Source: Candidatus Thioglobus sp.
GTDB taxonomy: Bacteria; Pseudomonadota; Gammaproteobacteria; PS1; Pseudothioglobaceae
NCBI GenBank assembly: GCA_015163925.1
Contig: JAAOIF010000055.1
Coordinates: forward strand, 1 to 7,060
Direction of reading: 5' to 3'
Length of the DNA: 7,060 nt
The notes under the pieces are model-generated. The model did no database searches, had not been told where the DNA came from, and saw only the letters and a program-made list of their open reading frames with translations. Below are positions 5,456-7,060 of the stretch, one piece after another. The translations under genes and the position numbers were made by a program. Within the stretch, counting starts at the first letter, position 1. Each line of letters opens with the position of its first letter.

Positions 5456-6802
5456 TCACTTCATCGTTACTAATTCTTCGGAGCTGGTCGGGTGAATTGC
5501 TATGGTATTATCAAAATCAGCCTTAGTTGCACCCATCTTAATGGCGACCGCAAAGCCTTGCAGCATCTCGTCTGCGCCGTGACCGATGATGTGGCAGCCG
5601 ATTACTTTTTCATCCAAATCAACACAAATTAATTTCAACGCTGTGGTAGTTTTGTGCCTCATAAAAGCGTCCGCCATCGGAGTAAATTCAGAATGATAAA
5701 TCTTGACTTTTTCAAATTGATTACGCGCCTGTTCCTCAGTCATACCAATAGTTCCAATCGGCGGATGAGTAAAAACCACAGTCGGAATATTTTCATAACT
5801 CAAGTAGCGCTCGGGCATATTATTGTAAAGTCTATCGGACAAACGCCTGCCAGCAGCGATAGCAACAGGGGTTAGCGGCGCTCTTCCAGTAGCATCGCCG
5901 AGTGCAAAAATGTTGTCAATATTGGTGGTTTGATATTTATCAGTTGCGATAAAACCTCTTTTGTCATGGTCAATTCCAGCGTTATCAAGCCCTAAATCCT
6001 TAGTCATCGGACTTCTGCCGACTGCCCAAATCACTGTATCAAAGCCAGAAAATTCCCCTTCGTTAGTGCTTATAGTTTTGTCCTTTGTCAGCTTGTTAAC
6101 GCTTCTGTGGTAATGAATTTTAACGCCATGGCCGATGTAATCTCGTGCCAAAATCTCTTGAATTGTTACATCAAATCCGGTTAGTAATTTGTCCGCCCGA
6201 GCAAAAATTTCAACATCAGAGCCTAACTCATTTAAAACCCCCGCTAATTCAACGCCGATATAGCCTCCGCCGACAATAGCAACTTTTTTTGGCAATTGTT
6301 TTAATTCAAAAAAACCATCTGAGGTAATGCCAAATTCAGCTCCCTCAATCGGCGGCACACCCGGCTCTCCACCGGGCGAAAGCACTATGCGGTCGGCAGT
6401 AAATTCTGAGCCATTCACCGCCACGGTATTTCTATCAACTAATTTGCCGAAACCTTGAATATAATCTATGCCGAGTTTTTGCAAATAGCCGTCATACCAA
6501 GAGGTAATGCCTTTTACATGGTCGTCTCGGACTTGTTTGAGTTTTTTCCAAGAGAAGCCTTTAATGTCAATATCAAAGCCAAAACCGCTAGCATTGCTGA
6601 TTTTACTGGCAGCATTAGCGGCAAACCACATCACTTTTTTAGGCACACAGCCGACATTCACACAAGTCCCGCCGATGACTTTATCTTCAATAACTAAACA
6701 TTTTTTGCCATATTCGCTGGCGCGTTCAACCGCTGAAAGCCCGCCAGAGCCAGCGCCAATCGCAATCATATCGTAGTGTTTGTTCATAAATTTTGTAGGC
6801 AT
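5456..6802 (-). CDS. gor: Glutathione-disulfide reductase
   Basis: A 448-residue cytoplasmic flavoenzyme, a dimer, that reduces oxidised glutathione with NADPH. Domain order is typical: FAD-binding [11 protein letters not shown] (16-26) with E39 at the end of the second strand; redox disulfide [13 protein letters not shown] (44-56; C47 and C52); the second dinucleotide site [12 protein letters not shown] (177-188); the FAD-contact FALGDATG (299-306); and the dimerisation end with AIHPTSSEE (435-443), giving the catalytic H437 and E442 from the partner subunit. DSDGFF-like SDGFF (161-165) points to glutathione reductase rather than lipoamide or mercuric reductase. Odd: of the two Arg that grip the NADPH phosphate in E. 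coli (R198, R204), only R202 is kept here and the second position is T208. The ATG at 6787 (residue 6) is an alternative start. Neither has a Shine-Dalgarno. Confidence 0.94.
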   Translation of the reverse strand: MPTKFMNKHYDMIAIGAGSGGLSAVERASEYGKKCLVIEDKVIGGTCVNVGCVPKKVMWFAANAASKISNASGFGFDIDIKGFSWKKLKQVRDDHVKGITSWYDGYLQKLGIDYIQGFGKLVDRNTVAVNGSEFTADRIVLSPGGEPGVPPIEGAEFGITSDGFFELKQLPKKVAIVGGGYIGVELAGVLNELGSDVEIFARADKLLTGFDVTIQEILARDYIGHGVKIHYHRSVNKLTKDKTISTNEGEFSGFDTVIWAVGRSPMTKDLGLDNAGIDHDKRGFIATDKYQTTNIDNIFALGDATGRAPLTPVAIAAGRRLSDRLYNNMPERYLSYENIPTVVFTHPPIGTIGMTEEQARNQFEKVKIYHSEFTPMADAFMRHKTTTALKLICVDLDEKVIGCHIIGHGADEMLQGFAVAIKMGATKADFDNTIAIHPTSSEELVTMK

Positions 6803-6823
6803 GAGGGGAGAAAAAAATATAAC

Positions 6824-6852
6824 ATTATCCCATACAAAAAGGCACTTGACAA
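6824..6852 (-). promoter_or_regulatory. Sigma-70 type promoter of gor
   Basis: On the minus strand TTGTCA (6847-6852, 5 of 6) and GATAAT (6824-6829, 5 of 6) are separated by exactly 17 bases. TGG directly before the -10 makes it an extended -10. It points into gor with a predicted leader of about 15-30 bases rich in T and C. Its presence means gor need not depend on transcription of the upstream EncFtn-like gene. Confidence 0.75.
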
Positions 6853-6864
6853 TGCTATTGAAAT

Positions 6865-7060
6865 TTAATGTGCAATCGGCTTTTCGCTAAATAAATAGTC
6901 TTTGAGTTCCTTGTCAAATGCCTTATCCTTACGCCGAATCCACTCCAAAACCATCGCCGCATGTTCCTTTTCCTCATCACGATTATGCGCCAAAATTTTT
7001 GCCAATTCGCCGTCCGCACAAGCATCAATTCGCTGATTGTACCAATCGATTGCCTCTAAT
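6865..7060 (-). CDS. EncFtn-like (encapsulated ferritin family) protein, C-terminal part
   Basis: The last 64 codons of a gene that runs off the right edge, so its start is unseen. From memory it is strikingly similar to the encapsulated ferritin of Rhodospirillum rubrum: [10 protein letters not shown] (fragment 1-10), [14 protein letters not shown] (23-36), LEWIRRKD (38-45) and YLFSEKPI (55-62). EncFtn proteins are two-helix half-ferritins that assemble into annular decamers and oxidise Fe(II) at a site shared between subunits. The ferroxidase ligands equivalent to E62 and H65 (fragment E30 and H33), Y39 (Y7) and W38 (W6) are present. The E32 codon falls at the window edge. Odd: the stop follows directly after the helical core, so the C-terminal tail carrying the encapsulin-targeting peptide is missing. 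The next gene downstream is gor, not an encapsulin shell. Confidence 0.9.
   Translation of the reverse strand, partial: LEAIDWYNQRIDACADGELAKILAHNRDEEKEHAAMVLEWIRRKDKAFDKELKDYLFSEKPIAH

Noticed and set aside
6846..6851. Perfect plus-strand TTGACA that could drive antisense RNA into the EncFtn-like gene
   Set aside because: No acceptable -10 lies 16-18 bases downstream (about 6868-6875 reads ATGTGCAA). It is better explained as overlapping the minus-strand -35 of gor.
6841..6874. Possible terminator between the EncFtn-like gene and gor (GCAC ... GTGC then CTTTTT on the minus strand)
   Set aside because: The outer stem is only 4 base pairs around a long loop with a small inner CAAT/ATTG stem, and it overlaps the gor promoter. 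Too weak to call.
1..7060. CRISPR array, tRNA/rRNA, insertion sequence, prophage or toxin-antitoxin genes
   Set aside because: I found no repeats with regular spacing, no tRNA-like cloverleaf, no transposase motifs and no small toxin pairs. Intergenic gaps are all under 100 bases, so there is little room for hidden genes.

Overview
The window is an AT-rich bacterial chromosomal segment, densely packed and without mobile elements, RNA genes or CRISPR. Gene content and order suggest a gammaproteobacterium: hisI-hisE-tatA-tatB-tatC in one operon, glnK-amtB followed by a TorF/Gcw_chp outer-membrane protein, and a classical glutathione reductase. A marine or sulfur/methane-associated lineage would fit, but I cannot name the genus from the sequence.

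Layout. (1) Positions 1-2779, plus strand: the 3' end of a PII regulator gene (glnK), ammonium channel amtB, a secreted beta-barrel protein of the TorF family, a strong intrinsic terminator, then an AmiR/NasT-type receiver-ANTAR regulator. This looks like a nitrogen acquisition and regulation block. (2) Positions 2826-4879, minus strand: hisI-hisE-tatA-tatB-tatC, tightly spaced with 4-nt overlaps. It joins two consecutive histidine biosynthesis steps to the twin-arginine export machinery. (3) Positions 4932-5420, plus strand: a small exported thermonuclease-like protein, divergent from hisI. (4) Positions 5456-6802, minus strand: glutathione reductase with a good sigma-70 promoter at 6824-6852. 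(5) Positions 6865-7060, minus strand: the 3' part of a gene that strongly resembles the encapsulated ferritin (EncFtn) family. It is not among the long complete reading frames because its start lies outside the window.

The most interesting signals are these. The EncFtn-like protein stops right after the ferritin-like core, with no C-terminal encapsulin-targeting tail and no shell gene downstream. The ANTAR regulator has Asn where the receiver phospho-acceptor Asp should be, and tandem hairpins lie just upstream of it. The PII B-loop has a three-residue insertion. The reductase has lost one of the two Arg that normally recognise NADPH. Nothing here forms a complete, clearly new multi-gene system. 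Most of the window is well-known housekeeping genes with some unusual details.
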